A stretch of DNA of 51,204 bases from Clostridiaceae bacterium (GCA_902362865.1 CABIYE010000022.1:1-51204), one strand, 5' to 3'. Positions 16,465-26,038 are shown, counted from the stretch's first letter. The notes: generated by a model not told the origin, from the letters alone. Program-made: numbers and translations.

Positions 16465-19400
16465 TTATTTTGTTAAATTCTCCATAAACCTCTGGATAAT
16501 GATCGCACACTCTGCACGACTTGTGCTGTCCTGTGGGTCAAGACGATAGGAACCATCTGTATTTTCTTTTCCTTCAATGATTCCATTTCCTACTGCCCAC
16601 TTCATCGCCGCCTCTGCGAATTCCGTTACTTTATCAGCATCCGTATATTTACTGATATCTGCCGGTTCTTCAGATTCATATCCCATATGGTCCGCGTAAC
16701 GGTACATCATCGTTACCATCTGCTCACGGGTAATCGGATCATTCGTTCCAAAGTATCCGGAATCTGTATAACCCGTAACAACCTCCGCTTCAGCCGCCCA
16801 GATAACTGCCTTTGAATAGAACTGTCCATCCGATACATCCGGGAATCTTGTCTCATACTCTACTTTCGGTTCACCGTTGAGCCGGTAAAGAATCGTTGCA
16901 AACTGTGCACGTACCAGCGTTGCGTATGGTGAGAAATGCGTAGGATCTGTACCCGTCATGGTTCCTGCAAAGTAGTTGTAGTATGCTCCATTGTAGAACC
17001 AGTCGTCTTTCACCACATCTACGTATGGAAGGTTTGTTTCATCCGGCTTTTCCGCTTCCTTCACCGTTACCTTAAAGGTCGCTGTCTTTCCTTCGTACGT
17101 TACTGTTACCGTCTGCTCGCCGACCTCGTTCTTATTATAGCCGGTTACTTCGCAGTCCGTTACGGCAATATCCTTCGTTGTATCGTCGCTGTATTTTGCG
17201 GTAACTTTCATTCCGTCAAGGTCAAGCTCTTCCCCTTCCGTATACTCGGTCTTCGTTGGAGTCGTAATCGTAATGGATTCTACTGTTGCATCCGGCTTTG
17301 CAGCTTTCTCTTCAAATGCCCAGTAATCCACATCCATCAGGTCTTTTTCTTCTTCGCCTCTGAATACAAAGAATACCTTGTGTTCTCCTGTCGCACCTTC
17401 AAGCGTGCATTCTACTGTCTTATAGCTTCCGTCGCCTGCCGGTACCTCTAAGGTTCCTACAAGGTCACCGTCTTTCGCATCCAGACGTACTTCAATGGTT
17501 CCACCTGCCTTGCCTGCCACATTTGCCGTCAGCTTCGCAGCTCCCTCTTCGCCAAAGTCAACGCCGGACAGCGCTGTCCATTCTCTATCCTGAATATCAG
17601 TAATTGCCATATTCAGTTCTTTTACCATTCCGCCGTCCTGTGCACATACGACAGTCTTAATACCGGAATTCCATGCGAAATTCTCGCTTTCCAGTCTCTG
17701 GTATGGATCTACCGTCTTCAGCTGCTCCACACCCTTCATATCCGCTGTAATCGTGTCAATCTTTCCATCTTCATTAATATGAATCTTATTAATGTGAGTA
17801 GAACGGTATCCTCTTGTATTACCAATTGCTTTTCCTAATGTCTGCGCATGATAAGTAATATAATACTCTCCGCCAAATTCAAAAATCGCATGATGGTTAT
17901 TTCCGCCTACACCAAAGAAAGTTGCCGGATTTGCAAGGATCTCTCCTATATAATTGAATGGTCCCATGGGGCTGTCACTTTCCATATAGCAGATATTTCC
18001 CTGTCCCGGATATCCATCTGCGTGCTTGGAGAAGTTAGAGCAATAACTATAATAATATTTATTTCCATATTTGTGGATACCGGAATCTTCGAATATTGCC
18101 GGTGCATCGATCACCTGTGCATCTCCATCCAAATGAACCATATCATCTGTCAGCTTCACCACGCGGGAGGTCTTCGGATTATTTGCATCGTTTCCTACAC
18201 CGCCGCCATAATAAAGGTATCCTGTTCCATCATCATCCAAAAGAACTGCCGGGTCAAACAACCAGATAACACCCTGCGCATGTGCAGAACCCGGAGCAAC
18301 CAATGCCTTTCCAATCGGGTCTACGAATGGTCCGATCGGGGAATCGGATTCCAATACACCGATTCCGGCACCATTATCTGCAAAGTAAAGGAAGAACTTC
18401 TCTTTACCATCAATCGTCTTATGCGTCGCTGCCGGAGCCCATGAATTGGTTGCCCATTTTGCAGCTCCGTCAGGATTATTCCTGCCCGCTACCGGGATAG
18501 AACCATGGTCGGTCCAGTTCACCATATCAGCGGAAGAAATAACATTAATCGTATTAATACTTGCATAACTGTTATCTGCAGAACCATTATTCTGTGCCTC
18601 ATATTCCTGGGAATCGTTAGTCATATAGATATAAACTCTTCCATCGTACTCCATTGCATAGGGGTCTGCGCCAAACTTATAGTCAATCAGTGGATTCGCT
18701 GTATCAAGTAGCTTCGCTGCAGGTTCTTTATTCACCAGAATCAGCCTATCAATTGCATCGTTCAACGCTGCCGCTGCCGCGTCTATGTCTGCCTGCTCCG
18801 CCTTTTCAGCATCATTCAGGCGCTCGGCTTCCGTCAAAGCAGTCTCATACCGCTGCCAGCTTTTCTCCGTATACAAATCTTTCGCTCCTACAGCTTTCGC
18901 TGCTTTCAGGGCACTTTGAAGCGCTTCTTTATCAAGCGGAAGCTCAATTACCTTACCGGTAATCTTAAAGTTGTCAAGATATCCTGTGTAATACTCGCCC
19001 TGAATATTTGTTCCCCATGGAATCCAGGTTGCTTTTCCGATATAGAAAATCGGATTTCTTCCCAGAATATCCAGTACGCTTACAAGACCGTCCTGAGTCA
19101 CCGGTTCTGCATCTCCCACTTTAACAGTGGTGCTGTTCTTACCTAACGTAACCTCAATATGTACCCAGTCGCTTGCGTCCAGAGGCACTTCGCTGATCTC
19201 GGCTCTCACACCCTCATTCTTATAACGCTCGATTTTCAATGTAGATCCTGCCAGTGCTCCGATATACTGCTCTTTCTGGAACGTGGGAGGGGTTGTGTCG
19301 GGAGCTGCAAAGAATGCCCAGTTTGGGCTTCCACCAGCCGTCTTCATATCATAAGATATGGTCATCTCCTCCACGCCTGTCAACAGGCTGCTTCCATCCT

Positions 19401-19662
19401 CTTTGGTTACATCCAGCCAATTCGTATTAGCTCCATCCAGATACAGGGCTTTCCTGCCATCGATTTCCACAATCTCACCCTTTGGCTCTGCAACCGCCTG
19501 ACCGCCTTTAAAGCCGGTCTCCTTGTCATCAAAAGTAAAATCCAGAAGAACTACTTCTTCTGTCTCTTCGGTGTTCTCCGCAGCCGTCACCCCAACCTGT
19601 GGAACCAGCATTGCCGCCGTAAGAAGCACTGCCATAACTTTTGACAATGTCTTTTTCTTCAT
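16465..19662 (-). CDS. Secreted family 43 glycosidase with S-layer anchor
   Basis: A 1065-residue exported enzyme, probably removing arabinose or xylose from plant glycans. Order of parts: a signal peptide (1-28, KKK then hydrophobic, VGVTAA); a concanavalin/LamG-like domain (about 40-235); a FIVAR helical module (about 245-310); a five-bladed GH43 domain (about 320-645, with DPYAMEYDGRVYIY, a central DPAVLLDDDGTGYLYYGGG and HHAIFEFGGEYYITYH); a CBM6-like domain (about 655-790); a bacterial Ig-like domain (about 795-870); and three SLH repeats (about 880-1065) that hold it on the cell wall. Resemblance is closest to arabinoxylan arabinofuranohydrolases. AGGAGG precedes the ATG. It is a single-gene unit. 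Confidence 0.87.
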   Translation of the reverse strand: MKKKTLSKVMAVLLTAAMLVPQVGVTAAENTEETEEVVLLDFTFDDKETGFKGGQAVAEPKGEIVEIDGRKALYLDGANTNWLDVTKEDGSSLLTGVEEMTISYDMKTAGGSPNWAFFAAPDTTPPTFQKEQYIGALAGSTLKIERYKNEGVRAEISEVPLDASDWVHIEVTLGKNSTTVKVGDAEPVTQDGLVSVLDILGRNPIFYIGKATWIPWGTNIQGEYYTGYLDNFKITGKVIELPLDKEALQSALKAAKAVGAKDLYTEKSWQRYETALTEAERLNDAEKAEQADIDAAAAALNDAIDRLILVNKEPAAKLLDTANPLIDYKFGADPYAMEYDGRVYIYMTNDSQEYEAQNNGSADNSYASINTINVISSADMVNWTDHGSIPVAGRNNPDGAAKWATNSWAPAATHKTIDGKEKFFLYFADNGAGIGVLESDSPIGPFVDPIGKALVAPGSAHAQGVIWLFDPAVLLDDDGTGYLYYGGGVGNDANNPKTSRVVKLTDDMVHLDGDAQVIDAPAIFEDSGIHKYGNKYYYSYCSNFSKHADGYPGQGNICYMESDSPMGPFNYIGEILANPATFFGVGGNNHHAIFEFGGEYYITYHAQTLGKAIGNTRGYRSTHINKIHINEDGKIDTITADMKGVEQLKTVDPYQRLESENFAWNSGIKTVVCAQDGGMVKELNMAITDIQDREWTALSGVDFGEEGAAKLTANVAGKAGGTIEVRLDAKDGDLVGTLEVPAGDGSYKTVECTLEGATGEHKVFFVFRGEEEKDLMDVDYWAFEEKAAKPDATVESITITTPTKTEYTEGEELDLDGMKVTAKYSDDTTKDIAVTDCEVTGYNKNEVGEQTVTVTYEGKTATFKVTVKEAEKPDETNLPYVDVVKDDWFYNGAYYNYFAGTMTGTDPTHFSPYATLVRAQFATILYRLNGEPKVEYETRFPDVSDGQFYSKAVIWAAEAEVVTGYTDSGYFGTNDPITREQMVTMMYRYADHMGYESEEPADISKYTDADKVTEFAEAAMKWAVGNGIIEGKENTDGSYRLDPQDSTSRAECAIIIQRFMENLTK

Positions 19663-19744
19663 CTTTCTTCCTCCTTTACTGATTTCTAGTCTGGTATCAC
19701 ATTATCAAATGACACCAGATTACATATCATTTAAAATAACAGAA

Positions 19745-19768
19745 TGCCGGGATTTTTTCATCCCGGCA
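19745..19768 (-). terminator. Terminator after the polyamine transport operon
   Basis: GCCGGGAT (minus strand, 19767-19760) pairs with ATCCCGGC (19753-19746), with a 6-base A-rich loop, about 55 bp after the PotCD stop. A weak T-rich tail (TTCTGTTATTTT) follows on the minus strand. Confidence 0.65.
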
Positions 19769-19824
19769 AACAATAGGAAAAAATAGAAGTTTAAAAGAAA
19801 ATCTTTAAAAAGTTGTATTTTTAC

Positions 19825-21717
19825 TTATTCTGCATTGCTTGCTGCAATCTTTACCTTACTCCAAAGATTACTGATTAACTTTCTGGTATCCTCATTATAA
19901 ACAAATACCTCATCCTTCTCATAGCCCATCCGCGGCATATATGCCTCGATTCCTTCATAATCTCCGCCTTCACCGTAAATGTCTTCCATAACCTCGCGGT
20001 TTGCCGATGTGTATCCTACATAGCTGGAATTGTCATAAGCTCCGTCATAATCACTTGCATAATTAATAAATGCATGGGCAAGGTCAGGATTCTTCGCGTT
20101 CTTTGGAATTACCATGGCATCAGACCAAAGGTTTGTCCCTTCCTCCGGAAGATAAAAACCCATGTCTTCATTTTCACTCATAACATAAGTTGCATCCCCG
20201 GAATAAATGAGTCCCAGTGCCTTCCTTCCCTGCGCCATATTATCGATAATCTCATCCGTTACAATCTCCGTCTTCATAGTCTGTACACACTTTACAAGCC
20301 ATTCATAAGCCTCATTAATCTCGGCTTCACTTTCCGTGTTCATCGAATATCCCAGAGCCTTCAGCGCCATCATAAAAGAATCTCTTTCGGAATCATACAG
20401 ATAGACATCGCCTTTATATTTCTCATCCAGGAAAATACCAAATCCTTCTTCTTCCAAATCTTCTAAATCCACCTTCGTCTTGTCGTACACAATTCCCACC
20501 GTTCCCCAGAAATATGGTACGGAATAGTCATTGTTCGGGTCATAAGGAAGGCCTTTCACCTCATCCACAAGCTTATCCAGGCAATCCAGCTTTGATTTAT
20601 CCAGCTTCTGCAGGTAGTCTTCCTGAATCAGGCGCTGAATCATATAATCACTGGGCACAAGAATATCATAGGCCTCTCCGTTAGCGACTTTAATGTACAT
20701 CTGCTCATTGGAATCGAAATTCTCCATCACCACCGTAGCGCCTGTCTCTTCCTCAAAATTCCTGATAATATTCTCTCCCGTGTATTCTCCCCAGTTATAA
20801 ATGCGGAGGGTTTCTCCTTCAAACGGACGTGATGAGCCCTTTCCGCCCATATGATACACTCCCGCAGCAATAAGGATAATCGCCAGTGCCCCTGCTGCCG
20901 GAAGCAGGATTTTCCTCTTCCCGCCAGTATTCTTCACCGTTTTCTTCGTCCGCAGCACTGGCACCACATTCAGCAGCACCAGTGCGATCGTAATGATAAC
21001 CACCACCAGCGTGGACACTGCATTGATACTGGGATTCACACGCTTGCTCATGGTATAGACCACAATACTCAAATTCTTCACACCACGCCCCGTCACAAAA
21101 TAAGAAATAATAAAATCATCCACCGACATGGTAAATGCGATCAGTGCACCGGAGATGATTCCCGGAGTAATCTGCGGAACAATAACTTTCGTCAGCGCCT
21201 GCCAGGGCGTGGCTCCCAAATCCATCGCCGCATCCGCCAGATTGGGATCCAGAGAGCGGATTTTCGGCATAACCGACAGCATCACATAAGGAATACAGAA
21301 AGCAATGTGCGCCAAAAGCATAGTAAGATATCCTTTCTCCACCCGGAAAGTGATAAACAGAAGCATAAAGCCGATTGCAGTAACAATCTCCGGATTCATC
21401 AGCGGAAGGTTATTTACCTGAACAACCAGATCTCGAACCACCTTTCTGGATTTGCTCAGTCCAATTGCAGTAATCGTTCCTACCACCGTCGAGACAGCCG
21501 TAGCAAGGAGGGCAACACTAAAGGTTGTATAGAGTGCCTCCATCATATCGCCGGATTCCATCATATGCTGATACCAGCGCAGGGAAAAACCGGTAAATGC
21601 CGTAAGGGATTTCCCACTGTTGAAGGAGAAAATAATCATATAAAGAATCGGCAGGTAAAAGAAAATAATCATCAAAGTCATCAGTATTTTCCCAAATGTC
21701 CGTTTACTCTTTTTCAT
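19825..21717 (-). CDS. Fused spermidine/putrescine permease (PotC) and binding protein (PotD)
   Basis: A 630-residue fusion. Residues about 1-260 are an ABC permease with six helices and the EAA loop (DAAMDLGATPWQALTKVIVPQI, outline only), equal to PotC. A seventh helix near 270-290 acts as membrane anchor. Residues about 300-630 are a type 2 polyamine-binding protein like PotD (LRIYNWGEYTGENI, then SDYMIQRL and PYFWGTVGIVYD), which in other bacteria is a separate lipoprotein. Tethering the receptor to the permease removes the need for a lipid anchor. This arrangement is seen in other Firmicutes. AAGGAGG precedes the ATG. It is the last gene of the operon, 5 bp after PotB. Confidence 0.9.
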   Translation of the reverse strand: MKKSKRTFGKILMTLMIIFFYLPILYMIIFSFNSGKSLTAFTGFSLRWYQHMMESGDMMEALYTTFSVALLATAVSTVVGTITAIGLSKSRKVVRDLVVQVNNLPLMNPEIVTAIGFMLLFITFRVEKGYLTMLLAHIAFCIPYVMLSVMPKIRSLDPNLADAAMDLGATPWQALTKVIVPQITPGIISGALIAFTMSVDDFIISYFVTGRGVKNLSIVVYTMSKRVNPSINAVSTLVVVIITIALVLLNVVPVLRTKKTVKNTGGKRKILLPAAGALAIILIAAGVYHMGGKGSSRPFEGETLRIYNWGEYTGENIIRNFEEETGATVVMENFDSNEQMYIKVANGEAYDILVPSDYMIQRLIQEDYLQKLDKSKLDCLDKLVDEVKGLPYDPNNDYSVPYFWGTVGIVYDKTKVDLEDLEEEGFGIFLDEKYKGDVYLYDSERDSFMMALKALGYSMNTESEAEINEAYEWLVKCVQTMKTEIVTDEIIDNMAQGRKALGLIYSGDATYVMSENEDMGFYLPEEGTNLWSDAMVIPKNAKNPDLAHAFINYASDYDGAYDNSSYVGYTSANREVMEDIYGEGGDYEGIEAYMPRMGYEKDEVFVYNEDTRKLISNLWSKVKIAASNAE

Positions 21718-21722
21718 ACCGG

Positions 21723-22559
21723 CTATTCCTCCTTCCCGCCCTGGTTTCTGATTTCCACCTTACGCACCAGCATCATAAGCAGCATCATAATAACCGCCAT
21801 TATCATGGAAATAGCGCTTCCAAAGTTCCATTCGCCTACAGTAATGAATTGATTTTCAATCAGATTTCCAATCAGGAAATACTGTCCGCCACCTAAAAGC
21901 TTCGGGATGAAGAAGGAACTGACAGCCGGAAGGAATACCAATGTAATCCCATTAATAACCCCCGGAAGGGACAGTGGTAATGTAACCCGCCGGAAAGTCT
22001 GCGCCGGGTTTGCTCCCAGGTCTGCGCTTGCCTCCAAAAGCGAGTGATCCATTTTACACAAAGAGGTATGAATCTGCAGAATCATAAAGGGAATAAAGTT
22101 ATACACCATTCCCAAAAGCACCGCCCCTTCTGTATAAAGAAGCTCCGTATTCCCAAGGCCGATAAAACTTAAAATACGCTGGAAAATCCCTCCTTCACTG
22201 AGAAGTCCGATCCATGCGTAAGTCCTTACCAGCATGTTAATCCATGTAGGCAAAGTAATACAAAGCACCAGAATATTCTGCACCTTTTCACTGCTCCTGG
22301 CAATAAAGTATGCCACCGGATATCCCAGAAGCAGGCAGATAACCGTCGTCTTAAAAGCAATCAAAAGCGAACGCCAAAGTATAATCAAAAAATCCGGGTC
22401 GGTAAAAAACTTGGCGTAATGCTCAATCGTAAGTGTGAACGAAATAATGCTGTTGCCCGGCTCCGTTACAGAGTACAATGCAATCAAAATCATCGGGAGA
22501 ATCAGCATCAACGCCATCCACACAACATACGGGACTGCCAGTTGTGAAAATCTTTTCAT
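21723..22559 (-). CDS. potB: Spermidine/putrescine ABC transporter permease (PotB)
   Basis: A 278-residue permease with six hydrophobic segments and the EAA loop (LLEASADLGANPAQTF near residue 175) that docks on the ATPase. It forms the transport channel with the PotC half of the next gene. Its start codon lies one base after the PotA stop, so the genes are translated together; its own ribosome site (GAGGGTGGG) is weak. Confidence 0.88.
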   Translation of the reverse strand: MKRFSQLAVPYVVWMALMLILPMILIALYSVTEPGNSIISFTLTIEHYAKFFTDPDFLIILWRSLLIAFKTTVICLLLGYPVAYFIARSSEKVQNILVLCITLPTWINMLVRTYAWIGLLSEGGIFQRILSFIGLGNTELLYTEGAVLLGMVYNFIPFMILQIHTSLCKMDHSLLEASADLGANPAQTFRRVTLPLSLPGVINGITLVFLPAVSSFFIPKLLGGGQYFLIGNLIENQFITVGEWNFGSAISMIMAVIMMLLMMLVRKVEIRNQGGKEE

Positions 22560-22560
22560 A

Positions 22561-24138
22561 CTAGTAGCCCACCCTCGACATCACATGAATATCTTCCGGG
22601 AAGAATGTCAGTCCGACCTCCTGACCTTCCTCCGTATAATCCGTCGTATGGATCTTAAATTCCCGCCCGGCGGTGGAGAAAGTAATCCGGTAAACTCCTT
22701 CCTTTACATCCTCCGGCTCAAAATCATAATCCACACTAATATCGACGCTTTCATCTTCATTGCTCAGCTTCCATCCCTGCGCATTTGCCCAGGTCTTAAG
22801 ATCCGTATCCAGCGCCTGTGACTCTGCAATCTCATCCACTGTCTTGAAAAAGTTGAATGCCATAACCGCCTCGTTGGCTTTCTCATTCTTCACAAACGGC
22901 TGGTTCACCACAAAAATGGTTCTTTGAATACTGGTTCCCGCTGCCGTGGAAAAGGTAACCGGATACTGACCTTCTTCTTCCTGCAAATCGTATTCGATCC
23001 TGGCAATAGAAAGATACTCATCGCTTTCTACCTCCCATGCCTGCGCATTGGAACGGGCAATAATCTCCTTGTCATCCAAATCCTTCACATCCTCCAGATC
23101 TACATAGAAGTTATTCGCGCTGATTTTCTCCCTGCCATCCTCGCTGGCTACATCATGGTTATGGATAACCCGCATATTCACCGTAACACTGGTACCGGGA
23201 ACCGTCTCCACAATAATTTCATAATGAACGCCTTTAAACAGAACACTCAGCACCTCTCCCGTCATCTTTCCGGCCTCTACATCTACGATGTCAATATCCT
23301 CCGGCCTGATAACCACGTCAACTTTTTCGTTTTCTTTGAAACCAAAATCTACACAATCAAAGAGTATATCATCGAACCGCACCTTATAATCTTCTACCAT
23401 CGTTCCGGGAAGAATATTGCTCTCCCCAATAAAATTAGCAACAAAACGGTTGGCAGGCTCATTATAGATTTCCTGCGGTGTGCCCACCTGCTGGATCTCA
23501 CCATTCTTCATCACCACAATCTTATCCGACATCGTCAGCGCCTCCTCCTGATCGTGGGTCACAAAGATAAAAGTAATACCAACTTCCTGCTGAATCCGTT
23601 TCAGCTCATACTGCATCTCTTTACGGAGCTTAAGATCCAGAGCCGCCAGAGGCTCATCCAAAAGCAGAACCTTCGGTTCATTCACAAGAGCTCTTGCAAT
23701 CGCTACTCTCTGCTGCTGTCCGCCGGAAAGCAGTGTCGTATTCTTGTCTTCATAACCTTCCAGCCCAATTAGCTTCAGCATCTTCATAACCTTCTGGTCG
23801 ATAACGTCCTTACTCATCTTTTTAATTTTCAACCCGAAAGCAATATTTTCATACACACTCAAATGCGGGAACAATGCGTACTTCTGGAACACCGTATTCA
23901 ATTCTCGTTCGTATGGCGGTTTCTGGCTGATTTCCTCTCCGTCAAAAATCACTTTTCCCTCATCTGCATCCAAAAAGCCGCCCAAAATCCGAAGCAGCGT
24001 CGTCTTTCCACAGCCGCTCGGTCCTAGCAGTGTAACAAATTCATTTTCATAAATATCAAGATTCACGCCTTTCAGGACAATCTGTCCGTCAAAATTCTTC
24101 ACAATCTCTCGAAACTCTATTAGTTTCTTCTCCTCCAT
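22561..24138 (-). CDS. potA: Spermidine/putrescine ABC transporter ATPase (PotA) with enlarged C-terminal part
   Basis: A 525-residue ATPase, far longer than the usual 350-380. Walker [10 protein letters not shown] (about 38-46), Q-loop, signature [15 protein letters not shown] (about 135), Walker [12 protein letters not shown] and the switch His (VTHDQEEAL) are intact. TOBE-like sequence starts near 235, but the usual TOBE ending ([12 protein letters not shown]) is displaced to the extreme C-terminus. Between them are about 150 residues with two similar blocks, each reading roughly N-A-Q-x-W, acidic, Y-D-x-E, Y-x-(V/I)-T-F-S-T-A. I infer a duplicated small domain inserted into the regulatory TOBE region. 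AAGGAGAGG precedes the ATG. Confidence 0.9.
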   Translation of the reverse strand: MEEKKLIEFREIVKNFDGQIVLKGVNLDIYENEFVTLLGPSGCGKTTLLRILGGFLDADEGKVIFDGEEISQKPPYERELNTVFQKYALFPHLSVYENIAFGLKIKKMSKDVIDQKVMKMLKLIGLEGYEDKNTTLLSGGQQQRVAIARALVNEPKVLLLDEPLAALDLKLRKEMQYELKRIQQEVGITFIFVTHDQEEALTMSDKIVVMKNGEIQQVGTPQEIYNEPANRFVANFIGESNILPGTMVEDYKVRFDDILFDCVDFGFKENEKVDVVIRPEDIDIVDVEAGKMTGEVLSVLFKGVHYEIIVETVPGTSVTVNMRVIHNHDVASEDGREKISANNFYVDLEDVKDLDDKEIIARSNAQAWEVESDEYLSIARIEYDLQEEEGQYPVTFSTAAGTSIQRTIFVVNQPFVKNEKANEAVMAFNFFKTVDEIAESQALDTDLKTWANAQGWKLSNEDESVDISVDYDFEPEDVKEGVYRITFSTAGREFKIHTTDYTEEGQEVGLTFFPEDIHVMSRVGY

Positions 24139-24153
24139 ATCACCCTCTCCTTC

Positions 24154-24687
24154 CTAGAACATAGGCGGCGTCGTAATCCACAGCACCTTCGCCTCACTAC
24201 TTCCATGATTGTATAAATAATGGCTCTTTGTCCCGTCTAAATAAAAAGTCTCCTGTGCCTTCAGCTTATACCTTTTATTTCCACGCACTAAAGTTACATT
24301 GCCTTTTAATACATAGCCAAATTCTTCTCCCCGGTGGGCAAGCATCTCCTGGCTCCTCTTATGGGACGCAAGCGTCAGCAAAATCGGCTCCATCTCATTC
24401 CTCTGAGCATTGGGGATAATCCATTCAATCGTATAGTCGTCCTGCTTATCCTCGAAAAAATCCTGCGCAGAAAAGACAATCTGCTTCTCTTCTTCTTCAT
24501 GGAAAAACTCAGACAGGTTGCTCCCCAGAGCCTCCAGTATATCCTCCAGAGTCGCAATACTCGGAGCCGCCTGATTCCGCTCCACTTGCGACAGAAATCC
24601 CTTCGTTAATTCACTGCGCGAAGCCAAATCGCTCAAGGTCAGATCATTCTGCAGCCGCAGCTCCTTAAGCTTTTTCCCGATATCCAA
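24154..24687 (-). CDS. XRE-cupin transcriptional regulator of the pot operon
   Basis: A 177-residue two-domain regulator. An N-terminal helix-turn-helix (DLTLSDLASRSELTKGFLSQ, about 15-34) is joined to a C-terminal cupin barrel (HRGEEFGYVLKGNVTLV near 118; LDGTKSHYLYNHGS near 150). This architecture is common in regulators of polyamine or amino-acid metabolism (PuuR-like). As first gene of the operon, 15 bp before potA, it probably senses polyamine and controls its own operon. The likely start is TTG at 24687, with GGGAGGTGAG 7 bases before it; the longer reading begins inside that ribosome site. Confidence 0.85.
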   Translation of the reverse strand: MDIGKKLKELRLQNDLTLSDLASRSELTKGFLSQVERNQAAPSIATLEDILEALGSNLSEFFHEEEEKQIVFSAQDFFEDKQDDYTIEWIIPNAQRNEMEPILLTLASHKRSQEMLAHRGEEFGYVLKGNVTLVRGNKRYKLKAQETFYLDGTKSHYLYNHGSSEAKVLWITTPPMF

Positions 24688-24743
24688 AAACTCACCTCCC
24701 AAAGTTTTGTAATACTATACTTTTTATTTACTTTACATCCACT

Positions 24744-24771
24744 ATTATACAGAAAAAAGAAAAGATTGCAA
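24744..24771 (-). promoter_or_regulatory. Promoter of the XRE-cupin/pot operon
   Basis: TTGCAA (24771-24766) and TATAAT (24749-24744) on the minus strand, spaced 16 bp, give a near-consensus housekeeping promoter with a leader of about 50 nt. No other feature is seen between it and the integrase remnant that begins near 24815. Confidence 0.7.
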
Positions 24772-24814
24772 TAAGAAATTAGCAGATATGCTTTATTCGG
24801 TCGGCACAGGAAAC

Positions 24815-24921
24815 GGAAGATTACACAGGATGCCTGCATTCCTGATAAAAAAGCTTGAAAATTATATGGAAATGATATATGATTGTAACGGCGAAACAAG
24901 CCTTTTGTATCCGCTAAGGCG
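24815..24921 (+). pseudogene. Fragment of a second tyrosine integrase
   Basis: About 90 bases closely match the internal part of the complete integrase at 33481-33560. The fragment reads PAFLIKKLENYMEMIYDC where the intact gene reads PAFLTKELENYMAMIYDC. Then comes NGETSLLYPLRR, which aligns to NSETR and, after a gap of about eight residues, to SLYYPMKK. The reading frame then runs into the left attachment repeat. There is no start and no catalytic Arg, His or Tyr, so it is a relic. Its place just outside the left repeat mirrors that of the intact integrase relative to the right repeat, which suggests a decayed earlier element at this site. Confidence 0.8.
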
Positions 24922-24943
24922 CGTGTGTTCGAGACCTTCCACA
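24922..24943 (+). repeat. attL: left 22-bp attachment repeat
   Basis: Identical over 22 bp to 33877-33898 (it begins cgtgtgttcgagacc). Flanking bases differ at once on both sides, so this is the core of the duplicated site. Here the sequence after the core (aggca) does not pair with the bases before it beyond TGTG/CACA, so the riboswitch stem seen at the right copy is broken. Confidence 0.85.
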
Positions 24944-25041
24944 AGGCAACCACATTTTTACAGGTCTTTTTTATTTGTTTTGCGTTCATATATTGCAATA
25001 AATCCGTGTTTTCGGTGTCCGTTTTCACCGTCTGCACGGTT

Positions 25042-25063
25042 TTTTAGTTCCATTTTAGTTCCA
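25042..25063 (+). repeat. Left arm-type repeat, two tandem 11-bp units
   Basis: TTTTAGTTCCA occurs twice head to tail (25042-25052 and 25053-25063), 98 bp inside attL. The same pair is found inside attR at 33805-33826 in the same orientation, each preceded by ACGG. They are probable arm-binding sites for the integrase N-terminal domain. Apart from them the stretch 24944-25066 has no gene. Confidence 0.65.
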
Positions 25064-25066
25064 TCC

Positions 25067-25933
25067 TTACAACCCCATCAACGCATCCCGTTCAACCTCA
25101 CTCGTCCAGGTACGGTTGAAACTCTCTACGCCCACGTGGTGAATCGGCGATGCTGCTATGTACTCTTCACAGTACCGGCGGAGCTTCGCCCCTCTTCGCT
25201 CTGTACTAAGCAGCCGGAATGCTTTACGCTCCAGGTTTGCTACATAGCTCCGGTTTACCCCGAGATGCTGCCCGGTCTGCTCCAATGTCATGCCGTCCCG
25301 GTATCGGCATTTTACCGTATCACGGAGCCTGTCCGGAAGCTGGTCTACTGCAAGCCATACCTCGCGCTGCATCATTTCCAGGTCGACGGCACGGATGCAA
25401 TCGTCTTCCACATCCTCACCGGATGCTACGGTATCCTCAATGGTAAGGTCTTCTTCTTCCCCGCCTATCACCCTGCTCAGGCTGTCTATTTGCCCCATTC
25501 TAGCATTTTCCTGTATGGTGTGGAGGTTTTCCCGGTCAACGTCTAAAATCGCACACAGCGCGCGCTCAGGAGGTTCACAGCCGTAATACTGGCGGTATTC
25601 CCGGACAGCTTTCTTGTACTTCCTGATAGCGTCCTGGGCGTGTACCGGGATCCTTACGGGCTGGCAGCAGTTGTCAATATACCGCTGCATAGCCTGCCGG
25701 ATCCAGAACGCCGCATAGTGAAGGAACGTCACGCCCTGTTCCGGGTCGTACTGCCGGACAGCTTCACACAGGGCGATGTAACCTTCCTGCATCAAATCAT
25801 CCATCTCAGCATATCCCTGGTACTTCTTCGCCATCTTCGCAATGAAACCTTTATTCTGCTGCCAGAGCTTCAGCATATTCCCGGCCGTATCTTCCCCAGC
25901 CTTCACTCGAATGACAAGCTGTTCATTCGTCAT
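25067..25933 (-). CDS. Element-encoded sigma-70-family factor
   Basis: A 288-residue sigma factor. Region 2 is clear (MDDLMQEGYIALCEAVRQYD, then FLHYAAFWIRQAMQRYID, about 45-90). Region 3-like helices follow, and region 4 with its helix-turn-helix (MTLEQTGQHLGVNRSYVANLE) is at about 220-240. There is no region 1.1, as in alternative or phage sigma factors. GGGAGGTG precedes the ATG at 25933; the longer frame to 25966 starts inside a hairpin. It is last after scaffold and capsid, where a factor might switch late genes of the element or of a helper. A C-terminal extension of about 35 residues has no recognised motif. Confidence 0.85.
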   Translation of the reverse strand: MTNEQLVIRVKAGEDTAGNMLKLWQQNKGFIAKMAKKYQGYAEMDDLMQEGYIALCEAVRQYDPEQGVTFLHYAAFWIRQAMQRYIDNCCQPVRIPVHAQDAIRKYKKAVREYRQYYGCEPPERALCAILDVDRENLHTIQENARMGQIDSLSRVIGGEEEDLTIEDTVASGEDVEDDCIRAVDLEMMQREVWLAVDQLPDRLRDTVKCRYRDGMTLEQTGQHLGVNRSYVANLERKAFRLLSTERRGAKLRRYCEEYIAASPIHHVGVESFNRTWTSEVERDALMGL

Positions 25934-25975
25934 GACGCACCTCCCACGTGAAAACGCCCCAGGCAATCCAAGGAA

Positions 25976-26020
25976 GGAAAGCCCGGGGCGCCCTGTTAAA
26001 TGATAAGATTATGGCTTTCC
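25976..26020 (-). other. Hairpin between capsid and sigma genes
   Basis: GGAAAGCC (26020-26013, minus strand) can pair with GGCTTTCC (25983-25976) across a 29-base loop. A pyrimidine tail TTCCTT follows. It may be an attenuator that lowers sigma expression relative to capsid; the T-tract is poor. Confidence 0.4.
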
Positions 26021-26038
26021 CGGCGTACATGCCGACGT

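Noticed and set aside
24922..24943. att core read as a tRNA 3' end because of GTTCGAGAC
   Set aside because: No acceptor stem, anticodon arm or CCA end can be formed around either copy, while the right copy fits a riboswitch hairpin before queT.
24639..25037. A 132-codon minus-strand ORF over attL
   Set aside because: It crosses the regulator start, the promoter, the integrase relic and the att core, has no ribosome site and no protein-like pattern.
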